Assembly (NCBI RefSeq): GCF_012932915.1
Contig: NZ_VCQU01000007.1
Location: forward strand, 310,001 to 374,000
DNA from: Antrihabitans stalactiti
GTDB taxonomy: Bacteria > Actinomycetota > Actinomycetes > Mycobacteriales > Mycobacteriaceae
Length of the DNA stretch: 64,000 nt
Direction of reading: 5' to 3'
The notes below the pieces were generated by a model. It had not been told where the DNA came from, ran no database searches, and worked only from the letters and a program-made list of their open reading frames with translations. Numbering within the stretch: position 1 is the stretch's first letter; every line of letters starts with the position of its first letter. The translations under genes and the position numbers were made by a program. This document shows positions 1-9,134 of the stretch, piece by piece.

Positions 1-596
1 TCAGGTGTGAGGGCGCGAGGCTTGCCAATGGCGGCGGCCCGCCAATAGGCGGTGCAGGCCCATTCGAGCAGCAACGCCGACTCGACCGCGTGGTCCAAGT
101 CGCTCGCGTAATTGATCGCGCCGTGGTTGGCCATCAACGCGGCCGATCGGTCCGCGAGGGCGGCGTGAACGTTGTCCGCTAGTTGCTGCGTGCCGAATGT
201 CGCATACGGAGCGACCCGAACCGACCCGCCGAGCGAGAGCATCGAATAGTGCACGCACGGGATTTCGTCGATGACCGATCCCACAGCCACGGCCATTGGA
301 GCGTGGGTATGAACGATGGCTCCCGCGTTGCAGTTCCGGTACAGACCAAGATGCAACTCGAGCTCCGACGTCGGCGCAAGGTCGCCGTCGACAACGTCCC
401 CGCGCAGATTCACCACGGTCACCTGGTCTTCGGTCAGGCCCTCGAACGCAGCGCCCGTCGCCGTGATAGCGACGAGTTCGCCGACCCGCACGCTGACGTT
501 GCCCGCGGTGCCGATCACCAATCCCGCGCCGGCCAGTCGTCGGCACGACTCCGCAATTCGAGCGCGCTCGGCGGCCATAGTTGTGACGGACATCAT
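1..596 (-). CDS. Class II aldolase/adducin family protein (3' end cut by window edge)
   Basis: Zinc-dependent class II aldolase fold, as in L-fuculose-phosphate aldolase and related sugar-phosphate aldolases. The frame stays open from an ATG at 596 to the window edge, giving about 198 residues of an expected 210-230. The family metal site is visible: Glu78 in SELELH, His96 and His98 in HTHA, and His158 in ANHG; the glycine-rich GTAGNVSVR loop near residue 29 fits the phosphate site. A second ATG follows directly, so the start may be 593. The gene is divergent from a TetR gene 57 bp away, which may control it. The family is secure; the substrate is not. Confidence 0.88.
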   Translation of the reverse strand, partial: MMSVTTMAAERARIAESCRRLAGAGLVIGTAGNVSVRVGELVAITATGAAFEGLTEDQVTVVNLRGDVVDGDLAPTSELELHLGLYRNCNAGAIVHTHAPMAVAVGSVIDEIPCVHYSMLSLGGSVRVAPYATFGTQQLADNVHAALADRSAALMANHGAINYASDLDHAVESALLLEWACTAYWRAAAIGKPRALTP

Positions 597-653
597 GGAA
601 AAGGATGCTAGAGTGAATTCGAAACAATCTCAAGTTCGAGTTTTAGGAGCATT

Positions 654-1298
654 GTGACTGCCGCATCCGAACCCGCAACCCGGCTACGCAACCAGCCGCA
701 GCAGGCGCGCAGCCGAGCCCGACTGGAGAAGGTCCTTGCCGCTGCCGACGACCTGCTCGCAAGCGAAGGCGCCGAATCGGTCACCACCACCAAAGTCGCT
801 GCTGAAGCCGGGGTATCGATCGGATCGCTCTACCACTACCTGCCCGACCGAGACGCCATCCTGCACGCCCTCGCCCTCCGATATCTCACGGGATTCGAGG
901 TGCAGATGGCGCAGTACGTTGCACGGGCCGACAATCTGACCTGGGACGATTTCGTCGACGTGGTAATCGACGGCTATGCCGACGCCTACCGCTTGCAACC
1001 AGGATTTCGGGCGCTGTGGTTCGGTCGACACCTCAGCGAGAAGACTTGGGCTGCCGACCGCGACCACAAGGTGAGGATGGCGGAATCGCTGCGGCTTCTG
1101 CTCGTCGGCTTGGGCGTCGAAGACAACGATCGCCTACCTGCCATCTGCAGGACCGCACACCTCACCGCAGACGCCCTGATCCAAGAAGCATTTCGAGCCG
1201 ATCCCAGCGGCGACCCTGCGTTACTCGACGAGTGCAAGCACGTGCTGCGCGCTTACCTGGACACCGTTGGCCCACACACGAAGAAGGCGATTCGTTGA
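654..1298 (+). CDS. TetR/AcrR family transcriptional regulator
   Basis: A 214-residue TetR repressor. The N-terminal helix-turn-helix spans roughly residues 20-65, with the typical VAAEAGVSIGSLYHYLPDR recognition region; the rest is a variable ligand-binding domain. The GTG start at 654 is preceded by AGGAG a few bases upstream. The stop overlaps the TTG start of the ceramidase gene (TTGA), so the two are probably translationally coupled. The divergent aldolase and the ceramidase are the likely targets. The ligand cannot be inferred. Confidence 0.92.
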   Translation: MTAASEPATRLRNQPQQARSRARLEKVLAAADDLLASEGAESVTTTKVAAEAGVSIGSLYHYLPDRDAILHALALRYLTGFEVQMAQYVARADNLTWDDFVDVVIDGYADAYRLQPGFRALWFGRHLSEKTWAADRDHKVRMAESLRLLLVGLGVEDNDRLPAICRTAHLTADALIQEAFRADPSGDPALLDECKHVLRAYLDTVGPHTKKAIR

Positions 1299-3340
1299 AG
1301 ATCTCCCGTAGAGCGGTCCTTTTCGCGCTCGGTGCCGCACCCGTAGCTGCAATGGCGGCGACGCGAAGCGCCTCAGCGGCTCCAGGCAGTGCCGACTACC
1401 TGGTCGGCTGCGGAATATCCGACATGACCGGCGCGGTCGCCGGGCAAGGCTTGATGGGCTATTCCGAACTCGAGCAGGTCGCCGAGGGCCTTCGCCAACG
1501 TTGTTAGGCAAGGGCTTTCGTCGTCGTCGACCAGTCTACTGGCAACCGCGTCGCCTACGTGAACGCCGACGTCGCGTGCTTGTTCGACTCGGTACACCAG
1601 ACGGTCGTGCAGCGTCTGCAGGGCATGTTCGACGGCGTGTACACCGAGGCCAACATCATGCTGACGGCCACACACAACCACAACTCGTGCGGCGGCTCGT
1701 CGTGGGACTTCATCTACACGCTCGCGACAAATGGTTTCCGCCGCAACACCTTCGAAGCCGAAGTCGCAGGCATCATAGAAGCGATCGCGCAGGCGCACGA
1801 CCGCTTGGCACCCGGAACGATCACCTTGGGACGCGAGCAACTGCACAACGCCAGTGCCAACCGTTCGCGCGGCGCGTTCGACCGAAATCCCGAACCCGAC
1901 AAGGCCGCATTCCCAGACGCAATCGATCCGATGGTCACCGTTCTACGATTTCGGCAAGGCGGCCGAGACGTCGGGGCCATCACCTGGTTCGCCACGCACG
2001 GAACGTCACTCACCGATCGCAACCGCTACATCTCGTGCGACAACAAGGGCTATGCGAGCTACCTGTGGGAGCACGACACGGTCGGCGTCCGCTACCTCGA
2101 CGGTCCGGCCGAGTTCGTCGCCGCCTTCTCGCAGACGAACGCCGGCGACATGACGCCGAACCTCGACCTCGTCAAGATGCACCCGACCCGGCCGACGCAG
2201 GACAACGTCGCAAACAACCGGATCATCGGCGAAAGGCAGTTCGACGCAGGCAGATCCGCGTTCGATACGTCGTCGACCATGAGCACCGTTGGTGTATCGA
2301 CCGCGTTCACCTATATCGACATGGGCACTCAGATGATCGACGGCCGCTTCACCCCCGACGGCAAGCCTGCGCGAACGACACCCGCGATGACGGGTGTATC
2401 TACGCTCGCGACCAGCACCGAGGACAATTGGAACAGCCAACTGTCCTTCCTCCAAGAGGGCACGCTCAATCCACTGGCCGTGGCGTTCGGCGGTGTCGAT
2501 ACCCCCGTGCCGCAGTGGATTCGTGATGCACAGTGGCCGAAGCTGGTCGCCTTGCCTGCAGGCCTGATGCCACCTGCACCGTGGGCACCGGAGGTGATTC
2601 CGCTGCAGATCGTGCGGATCGGCGACCTGGTGATCGCGGGCGGTCCGGCCGAATTCACTATCGTCGCCGGGCTGCGCATCCGGCAAGTCGTCGCGCGCGA
2701 ACTCGGCGTGCCGATCGAAAACGTTCTCACCCAGGGCTATACGAACAGTTACGTCGAATACTGCACCACGCCTGAGGAATACGACGCGCAAATGTACGAG
2801 GGCGGTTCGACGATGTACGGGCGCTGGTCACTCTGCGCGTACATGCAGACGTTTGCAGGCCTTGCCGCAGCCATCCGCTCCGACACGCGACCGGCGCGGG
2901 GTCCGGCGCCGTTGGACAAGTCCGGATTCCAGCCGGACCTGCTTCCACCGGTTCCACCCGATGCGCCACAACCGGGGACGGCGTTCGGCGACGTCACGGT
3001 AGCGCCGCAACCCACCTACGCAACAGGCGACACCGTGACCGTCGAATTCGTCGGTGGCCACCCGAACAACGACTTCCGGCGCAACTCCACCTATTTGGAG
3101 GTCCAGCAGTACACCGCGGGCGGCTGGGTCCGTATTGCGGATGACAACAGCTACGAGACGACATTTCATTGGGAACGTCCGAACGGCAGCGACAATCAAT
3201 CCACCGTGCGGATCATCTGGGCGGTCCCGCCGAGCACCACAGCGGGGCGTTACCGCATCCAGCACTACGGTGCGTGGCGCGACAATTCAGGCCGTATCGC
3301 GCCCTACACCGGCACCTCACCCGAATTCACAATCGGCTGA
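1295..3340 (+). pseudogene. Neutral/alkaline ceramidase, interrupted by an in-frame TAG
   Basis: Read through, this frame gives about 681 residues, the usual length of secreted bacterial neutral ceramidases, which hydrolyse ceramide to sphingosine and fatty acid. The start is TTG 1295 with AAGAAGG eight bases upstream. A Tat-like signal (SRRAVLFALG, then Ala-rich to SASAA) follows. Family motifs lie on both sides of the break: GCGISDMTGAVAGQGLMGY before it, THNHNSCGG and a C-terminal immunoglobulin-like domain after it. A TAG at 1505-1507 stops the frame after RQRC, with no frameshift; TGG to TAG would explain it. The nucleophile motif GDxSPN reads GDMTPN, so Thr replaces the catalytic Ser. 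Restart at GTG 1559 lacks a ribosome-binding site. Probably decayed; a sequencing error remains possible. Confidence 0.82.
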
Positions 3341-4224
3341 ACGATATTGCCTGCCACCTCCACCGCGATCTCGATCGCGCGTGCTGCGAGCGGCGAGTGC
3401 GTTCGATGCGCCTGCCACAGCAGGAAGATCTCGCGCGGCGGAAGTGCCGGCTCGAGCTCGTGGACGTATAGCGTCGCATCGGAATCGATATCGGCACCGT
3501 GAATCGCGAGCCGGGGCAGGATGGCCGAACCCATACCCGCGCGCACCATCGACAGCACAGTTTCGTTTCCGCCCGTGCGACAAACGATTTGCGGCCGAAC
3601 ACCGCGGCGAGCGAGGGCCTGCTCCATGCGGGCCTGATCGCAGATCGGCGGGTGCGCGACCATCGGAGTTCCGTCGAGTCGGTCCGTGTGCACGGGACCG
3701 TCTGCGAAGGTGCCGCGACGAGCAATCAACACGTACGGATCGTCGAACAACTTGCGATGTTCGACGTCGCCGTCGACCCGGCCGTCGAAGAACATCAGGT
3801 CGAGATCGCGGACATCAGGTTGGTCGGTCTCCTCTTCGAAAAGTCTTATGTCGCAGCGTGGATGTTCGGCGCGAAGGCCACGAACGATCAACGGCATGAT
3901 CACGTTGGACACACTCTGGAAGGTGCCGATATCGACTCGGCCATCGCCGGCCTTGAACCGGTCGACGGCGTCTGCCATCGACTGGGCTTTCGCCAGCAGA
4001 TCGCGTCCGTGTGCCAGCACGACCGTGCCGAGTGGGGTGATCCGCACCGGTTTCGGTCCACCAGGCCGGTCGAAGACGGCACCGCCGACGGCCTTCTCCA
4101 ACGCTGCGATCTGCTGACTCACCGTCGACTGGGTGTAACCGAGCCGCGCGGCCGCTCGCCCGAACGAGCCCTCGTCGGCCACGGCGGCCATCGCGGTGAG
4201 ATGCCGCAGTTCGATGTCGTACAT
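3304..4224 (-). CDS. LysR family transcriptional regulator
   Basis: A 306-residue LysR regulator. The N-terminal winged HTH (MYDIELRHLTAM..., GRAAARLGYTQSTVSQQIAALE) is followed by a substrate-binding domain. The start MYDIELRHL is preferred to the upstream in-frame codon at 4254 because it matches the family N-terminus and leaves the operator free. The 3' end overlaps the convergent ceramidase by 37 bp. The gene is divergent from the hydrolase/LLM/methyltransferase operon, with a 9-bp inverted repeat between them, so that operon is its likely target. Confidence 0.92.
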   Translation of the reverse strand: MYDIELRHLTAMAAVADEGSFGRAAARLGYTQSTVSQQIAALEKAVGGAVFDRPGGPKPVRITPLGTVVLAHGRDLLAKAQSMADAVDRFKAGDGRVDIGTFQSVSNVIMPLIVRGLRAEHPRCDIRLFEEETDQPDVRDLDLMFFDGRVDGDVEHRKLFDDPYVLIARRGTFADGPVHTDRLDGTPMVAHPPICDQARMEQALARRGVRPQIVCRTGGNETVLSMVRAGMGSAILPRLAIHGADIDSDATLYVHELEPALPPREIFLLWQAHRTHSPLAARAIEIAVEVAGNIVQPIVNSGEVPV

Positions 4225-4242
4225 GTTCAGTATGGTATCGAC

Positions 4243-4277
4243 AAAAGCGATCACATTGATCGGAAACTATCGCTTTT
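4243..4277. promoter_or_regulatory. Inverted repeat in LysR/hydrolase intergenic region (probable LysR operator)
   Basis: AAAAGCGAT (4243-4251) and ATCGCTTTT (4269-4277) are perfect 9-bp arms separated by 17 bp. Extending outward to CGAnAAAAGCGAT gives 13-bp arms with one mismatch. The repeat lies between the divergent LysR start (4224) and the hydrolase start (4310), where LysR-type proteins usually bind. The repeat is seen; the binding is inferred. Confidence 0.6.
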
Positions 4278-4309
4278 CTCGATCGATCCGTCTGTCTAGC
4301 GTTGCAGTC

Positions 4310-5167
4310 ATGACAAAACACCTTTCGAACGGCGAACAACTCATCGACATCAACGACGTCGAACTCTGCATCGAAACCTTCGGCGACCGAACAGATCCGG
4401 CAATCCTGTTCATCGATGGCGCGACCGCCTCGATGCTGTGGTTCGAGACCGAACTATGCGAGCAGATCGCACGCGGCAACCGGTTCGTCATCCGCTACGA
4501 CAACCGCGACACCGGCAGATCGACCAGCTATCCGCCAGGGCAGCCGGGCTACCGCTATAGCGACTTTGCCGCAGACGCAGTCGGCATTCTCGACGCCCTG
4601 AACATCGAGCGCGCTCACGTCGTTTGCCGGTCGATGTCCGGCGGAGTCGGACTCATGATCGGTGTCGATCACCCAGAGCGGGTGGCGTCACTGACCTTCG
4701 TCTCCACCTCTACTGGGGCAGAAGGACTTCCGCCGTCGACCTACGAGCTTCCTCCCGGCACCTCTGTCGACCCAGACCCTGCCGATTCCGTTGCGGTGGT
4801 GGACTTCATCGTCACATCCGCGCAGGCAGGCTCCGGCGGATCGCCCTACTTCGACGAGAAGACAACCCGCGCTCTTGTAGAGCAAGACGTGGCCCGCACA
4901 CGCGATATCGCGGCCACCCTGGGCAATCACTACGCAATGAGCTTCGACGGATCGTCTCGCGATTTCGCCGACATCACGGCGCCGACCCTCGTCGTGCACG
5001 GCGACCACGACCCGGTTCTCCCACTCCCCCACGGATTTGCGGTCCGCGACGCGATTCCAGGCGCGACCCTCCTGGTACTCGAAGGCGCCGGACACGACCT
5101 GCCGGCACCCCTGTGGGGTGTGTTCGTCCCTGCGCTGCTCGCACACACCGACGGCGGCCGCGCATGA
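4310..5167 (+). CDS. Alpha/beta hydrolase
   Basis: A 285-residue alpha/beta-fold hydrolase similar in layout to aclacinomycin-methylesterase-like enzymes. The oxyanion strand lies near residues 25-35 (ILFIDGATASMLWF). The nucleophile elbow reads VVCRSMSGG, so Cys-Arg-Ser-Met-Ser replaces the usual G-x-S-x-G around the Ser. The acid is in VVHGDHDPVLP and the His in GAGHDLP. It is first in a three-gene operon: the next start overlaps its stop (ATGA). The upstream ATG at 4310 fits the family N-terminus. The substrate is unknown; an ester or C-C bond substrate linked to the following F420/FMN oxidoreductase is plausible. Confidence 0.88.
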   Translation: MTKHLSNGEQLIDINDVELCIETFGDRTDPAILFIDGATASMLWFETELCEQIARGNRFVIRYDNRDTGRSTSYPPGQPGYRYSDFAADAVGILDALNIERAHVVCRSMSGGVGLMIGVDHPERVASLTFVSTSTGAEGLPPSTYELPPGTSVDPDPADSVAVVDFIVTSAQAGSGGSPYFDEKTTRALVEQDVARTRDIAATLGNHYAMSFDGSSRDFADITAPTLVVHGDHDPVLPLPHGFAVRDAIPGATLLVLEGAGHDLPAPLWGVFVPALLAHTDGGRA

Positions 5168-5982
5168 CCGGGGCGCGCTCGGCGCTATGGCTGCCGATCT
5201 TCGACGAACTCGCCGACCCGGTCGCAGTCGCACGCTTGGCAGCCGAAGCAGAGGAAGCCGGCTGGGACGGCGTCTTCGTCTGGGACCACCTTCGCTGGCG
5301 CGCGCCGGTCCAGCAGGTCGCCGACCCGTGGATCACGTTGGCCGCCATTGCCACAGCTACCGAATCCGTCCGGATCGGACCCATGATCACACCGCTCGCA
5401 CGCCGCAGGCCGACCAAGCTGGCCAAGGAAACCGCCACCCTGGACCGGCTCAGTGGCGGCCGGCTCACCCTCGGCGTCGGCCTCGGCAGCGATCGCTACG
5501 CGGCAGAGTTATCGGCGACCGGCGAAGAAGTGGTTGATCGCCGGCGAGGCGACATGCTCGACGAGTCACTGGAAATCCTCGTCGCCGCGTGGTCGGGTAG
5601 ACCGGTGCACCATCACAGCGAGCACTACACCGTCGAGGGCATGACCTTCCTTCCCACACCGGTCCAGCGTCCTGGCGTGCCAGTATGGGTTGCAGGACAA
5701 CCCGGCAACGCCAAACCACTGCGCCGCGCCGCCCGGCACGACGGCTTCTTCCCAGTGAATCTCGAACACCACGACCAACTCAGCGAGATCGTCACCACCA
5801 TTGCCGATCTGCGGCAAGGGAAGTCGACTCCCTACGACTTCGTGGTCGGGCTTCCGCTAGGCGTCGACCCGGCGCCGTACGTCTCGGCGGGCGCCACGTG
5901 GTGGCTGCCGGAGTTCAGGCCAGAGACCGTGACACTGGATCAGGTACGAGGAGTGCTCCGCGACGGCCCTGGGATCCGGTGA
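5164..5982 (+). CDS. LLM-class flavin/F420-dependent oxidoreductase
   Basis: A 272-residue luciferase-like (TIM-barrel) oxidoreductase. Family landmarks are the WDGVFVWDHL strand near residue 35, IATATESVRIGPMITPLARRRP, and GRLTLGVGLGSD. The ATG overlaps the hydrolase stop by 4 bp and the stop overlaps the methyltransferase start (TGATG), so the three genes are co-translated. Many members of this subgroup in actinobacteria use F420; cofactor choice (F420 or FMN) cannot be fixed from sequence alone, but the window contains F420 biosynthesis genes. Confidence 0.9.
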   Translation: MTGARSALWLPIFDELADPVAVARLAAEAEEAGWDGVFVWDHLRWRAPVQQVADPWITLAAIATATESVRIGPMITPLARRRPTKLAKETATLDRLSGGRLTLGVGLGSDRYAAELSATGEEVVDRRRGDMLDESLEILVAAWSGRPVHHHSEHYTVEGMTFLPTPVQRPGVPVWVAGQPGNAKPLRRAARHDGFFPVNLEHHDQLSEIVTTIADLRQGKSTPYDFVVGLPLGVDPAPYVSAGATWWLPEFRPETVTLDQVRGVLRDGPGIR

Positions 5983-6713
5983 TGGCTGACGTCTTCGACT
6001 ACGACGCAGAACTGAGTCTGTACAACGAGCACTTCCGTACCGCCGCTCGGGTCGGCCATGCCGACCGTGTGCTCGATATCGGCTGTGGCACAGGACTGTC
6101 CACCCGTGAGGCCGCCCGTGCCGCCGTCGCAGGCAGCGCATTGGGCATCGATGTGTCTGCGCCCATGCTCGAACGGGCCCGACAGCTGAGCGAGGGATTC
6201 ACCAATCTCACGTTCGAGCAGGCCGACGCGCAGGTTCACGCATTTCCCCCGGCGCATTTCGACCTCTGCATCAGCAGATTCGGGACCATGTTCTTCGCCG
6301 ACCCTCTCGCCGCCTTCACCAACATCGGGCGCGCTCTGCGCCCCGCAGGACGGTTGGTCCTACTGGTCTGGCGAGAGCGCGACCGCAACGAGTGGGCCGA
6401 GGCGATCAGGCTCGGTGGGTCCGCTGCGTTCTCCCTGGCAGATTCAACACTGACCCAAGGCATCCTGACGGCAGCCGGCTTCGTCGACGTCACCTTCACC
6501 GAGGTCCACGAGCCCGTCTACTACGGTCCGGACGCGGCCACCGCCTACGACGCGGTCCTGCGGCTACTGAAACTCGAAGACCAACTCGCCGACCTCGACC
6601 CAGCAGCTGCCGAGCAAGCACGCACGCAGCTTCGCGCGACCCTCGACGCCCACACCACCCCCGACGGCGTGTACTTCGACTCCCGCGCCTGGATCGTCGA
6701 GGCTCGTAAGTAG
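5982..6713 (+). CDS. Class I SAM-dependent methyltransferase
   Basis: A 243-residue methyltransferase. The SAM-binding motif I, VLDIGCGTGLSTREAA, lies near residues 30-45, followed by the acidic end of strand 2 (GIDVSAPML) and motif II/III around FEQADAQVHAFP. It is the third gene of the LysR-linked operon and overlaps the preceding stop. It resembles ubiquinone/UbiE-like and natural-product methyltransferases; the acceptor is unknown. Confidence 0.9.
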   Translation: MADVFDYDAELSLYNEHFRTAARVGHADRVLDIGCGTGLSTREAARAAVAGSALGIDVSAPMLERARQLSEGFTNLTFEQADAQVHAFPPAHFDLCISRFGTMFFADPLAAFTNIGRALRPAGRLVLLVWRERDRNEWAEAIRLGGSAAFSLADSTLTQGILTAAGFVDVTFTEVHEPVYYGPDAATAYDAVLRLLKLEDQLADLDPAAAEQARTQLRATLDAHTTPDGVYFDSRAWIVEARK

Positions 6714-6737
6714 GGCAGATCCCGGCAACGCGACGTG

Positions 6738-7406
6738 TCAGCGCGCGGAGCGTGGCGCTGCTGCGGAGAATTCCTGCTCGGGCCGTCCTGTGGTCCCGTA
6801 CCGCAACCCGATTGTCACGTCGCCGACAGAGGCCATTGCTGCCAGATAGCGTTGCGCTGTGGCGCGGGAAACGCCTATCGCCGCAGCCACCTCTGCTGCG
6901 GACATCGGTTGCCCGGATGCCTGCAGAGACTGCAGCACAAGTGTTTTCGTCGGGGATGGCGGAGCGCTTGTGTGCTTGAGACTCGCGACCTTCGGGCGCA
7001 GCGCGTCCAGTGCCGCGTCGACTGCATCCGCTGACACAGTCGGTGGCGACAGGATCTTTCGGTATCGCGCGTATCCGGCCAACCGAGCGGCAAGGTCGAC
7101 CGGGGCGAATGGCTTGACCAGAAAACCGAGCGCTCCGGCTGCGATCGCTTCGCGCACAGTGTGCGACTCGAGGGCAGCGGTAAGCATGATGGCATCGCCG
7201 CGCAGCTCGCGAACGAAGTCCACCCCTGATCCGTCCGGCAGGTACACGTCGACCAACGCGAGGTCGACAGGTCCTACCTTGCGGGCCGCGGTGAGCGTGG
7301 TCACGGTGGCCTCGACCGTAAAACCTGTTATCGCAGAGACGATTCCGGCGTGCATGCTCGCCACGCGAAAGTCGTCGTCGACGACAAGGACAGTCAGGTC
7401 TCCCAC
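6738..7406 (-). CDS. Response regulator, CitB/DcuR type
   Basis: A 222-residue two-component response regulator. The receiver domain (1-120) has the acidic pocket at DDD10-12, the phospho-acceptor Asp53 (ALVDVYLPDG), Thr76 and Lys98 (FLVKPF). The C-terminal winged HTH (about 150-205) contains MSAAEVAAAIGVSRATAQRYL, the CitB/DcuR/CitT pattern. It overlaps the kinase stop by 13 bp. With the upstream kinase and MFS carrier it forms a transport-sensing unit: the kinase probably senses a small carboxylate or related substrate and this protein activates the carrier gene. Confidence 0.94.
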   Translation of the reverse strand: MGDLTVLVVDDDFRVASMHAGIVSAITGFTVEATVTTLTAARKVGPVDLALVDVYLPDGSGVDFVRELRGDAIMLTAALESHTVREAIAAGALGFLVKPFAPVDLAARLAGYARYRKILSPPTVSADAVDAALDALRPKVASLKHTSAPPSPTKTLVLQSLQASGQPMSAAEVAAAIGVSRATAQRYLAAMASVGDVTIGLRYGTTGRPEQEFSAAAPRSAR

Positions 7407-9103
7407 TGCGCCTCCTCGAACACGTCCGAATCCTGCACGTCCGAATCCTGCATGACCCCGGGCAGCCGCGCGATGAACTCAGCCCCACACAGTCGCCGGT
7501 CTGGCTCACCCGGGCTCGACAACCTCAAGTCCCCGCCCAGCCCTCTTGTCAGCTGGCGCGACAAGGTCAACCCGATCCCGCGGCCGCCAGGTATCCCCGA
7601 AGCGGGTTTGGTCGTCGCACCCTCGGTGAACAGCTGATCGACAAAGCCCGGCTCGACGCCTGCGCCACTGTCCGCGACGACGATGTGCAATGTCGAATCA
7701 TCCTGCAAGAGTTCGACTTCCACTTCCTTGACGTCGCCCGACACACCGCGAGTGGCGTCGATGGCGTTGTCGAGGAGGTTACCGAGCACGGTTGTCACCT
7801 CGACGGGAAGCGTCAGCCGCCCAGCGACCCAGGTGTTCTCGCCGATCGTCAACGTGACGCCGGCTTCGCGCGCCCCCGCTGCCTTGGCTGCCAGGAAAGC
7901 CTGAATGTAGGGGTCGCTGATGGCGTCGATGCCGGGCACAGCCGAGCCCAGCGGCCCGGAACCGAGCAGGTCGGCCAGGTACTGCCGTGCTTCGTCGACA
8001 TGGCGGGCATCGAGTAGCCCGTTGAGCAGGTGGAGCCGGTTGGCAAACTCGTGTCGCTGTGCGCGTAGCGCCGTACTCATCAACTGGACGGCATCGAGTT
8101 GGCGGGTAAGCGATTCCACGTCGGTGCGATCGCGAACCACAAGAACTGCGCCCAGGTCGCGACCGTCGCGGATGACCCGGCGAGCCGACACGACAACGAT
8201 ATGGTCGCCGACCGTCGCCAGAGTCGGTGTGGAGTCCGCCGCGAGGAACACGTCGAGCACCCGAGGCGTCAGTCCGATCTCAGCCACCGGGCGGCCTGGT
8301 AGATAGGCGACCTGCAGCAGGCGCATTGCCTCGTCGTTGACGAAGGTCGTGCGCCAATCAGCATCCGCGGCCAGCACGCCTTCGCCGACGCCGTGCAGCA
8401 CCGCCGCCTGTCCGCGCACCATCTCGGCCATTTCGGTTGGCCGCAGGCCCAGGGTCAGCCCACGCCAGCGGCGCTCCAGGAGAATCGACCCGATGACGCC
8501 GACGAGCAAAGCCACCCCGCCGAGCAGCGCGCAGATTCGTAGGCTGCTGTCAAGTTGACGACGCACATCCCGGGTGGAGATTCCCACACTGATTTCGCCG
8601 ACGACGCGATCCGAATTCGGTGCCCGGACAGGGACTTTTCCCGTGACGGCCGGGCCGAGCGTGCCAATTTCATCCAGCACTTCCTCCCCGCCGGCGAGCG
8701 CGCGCGCGGGGTCGGTACTTACCGGCGAACCCAGGTCGTTCGAGTTGGGGTGGGCCAACCGCAACCCTCTACTGTCGGTGATCACCACGAACAGCACATC
8801 GGTGCTTTGTGCAACCTCCGCGGCAATCGCCTGAAGAGGACCCGATTCGAGTTCGGCCCTGAATTCGGGACCGACTGGCAGCGGGTTCGCGTCATAACCG
8901 GCAACACCGGCCCGAACTGCCGGAGCCAGGGCGACGACACGTGCCACATCGAGAGCGCGAATGCCGTACTCGTCGGCAATACGGTGACGGGTGAAAGCCG
9001 CGAACATGCCGAAGGCGACGATCGACGTCAACGCCACGACCACGAGTTGCAGCACCAGCACCTGGGTGGCGAGCCTCAGGTCGATGCGACCTCTCGTGGC
9101 CAT
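7394..9103 (-). CDS. Sensor histidine kinase, CitA/DcuS type
   Basis: A 569-residue membrane sensor kinase. TM1 is about 12-36, a PDC-type extracytoplasmic sensor domain about 40-188, TM2 about 191-209, a PAS domain about 230-330, and a DHp helix with phospho-acceptor His351 (QRHEFANRLHLLNGLL). The ATPase domain shows the N box (NLLDNAID, about 442), G1 (DSGAGVEP) and G2 (GRGIGLTL). The start at 9103 (MATRGRIDLRLATQ) puts TM1 at the N-terminus; the open frame runs further upstream without family support. Near the C-terminus a 15-bp direct repeat duplicates QDSDV. It lies between the MFS gene and its response regulator. Confidence 0.94.
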   Translation of the reverse strand: MATRGRIDLRLATQVLVLQLVVVALTSIVAFGMFAAFTRHRIADEYGIRALDVARVVALAPAVRAGVAGYDANPLPVGPEFRAELESGPLQAIAAEVAQSTDVLFVVITDSRGLRLAHPNSNDLGSPVSTDPARALAGGEEVLDEIGTLGPAVTGKVPVRAPNSDRVVGEISVGISTRDVRRQLDSSLRICALLGGVALLVGVIGSILLERRWRGLTLGLRPTEMAEMVRGQAAVLHGVGEGVLAADADWRTTFVNDEAMRLLQVAYLPGRPVAEIGLTPRVLDVFLAADSTPTLATVGDHIVVVSARRVIRDGRDLGAVLVVRDRTDVESLTRQLDAVQLMSTALRAQRHEFANRLHLLNGLLDARHVDEARQYLADLLGSGPLGSAVPGIDAISDPYIQAFLAAKAAGAREAGVTLTIGENTWVAGRLTLPVEVTTVLGNLLDNAIDATRGVSGDVKEVEVELLQDDSTLHIVVADSGAGVEPGFVDQLFTEGATTKPASGIPGGRGIGLTLSRQLTRGLGGDLRLSSPGEPDRRLCGAEFIARLPGVMQDSDVQDSDVFEEAQWET

Positions 9104-9134
9104 GGGTGGCAGCGTACCGCCATCGTTGCCGACG

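Noticed and set aside
1505-1507. TAG considered as programmed readthrough or a recoded codon
   Set aside because: No stem or readthrough context is apparent after it, and the catalytic Ser change makes decay more likely.
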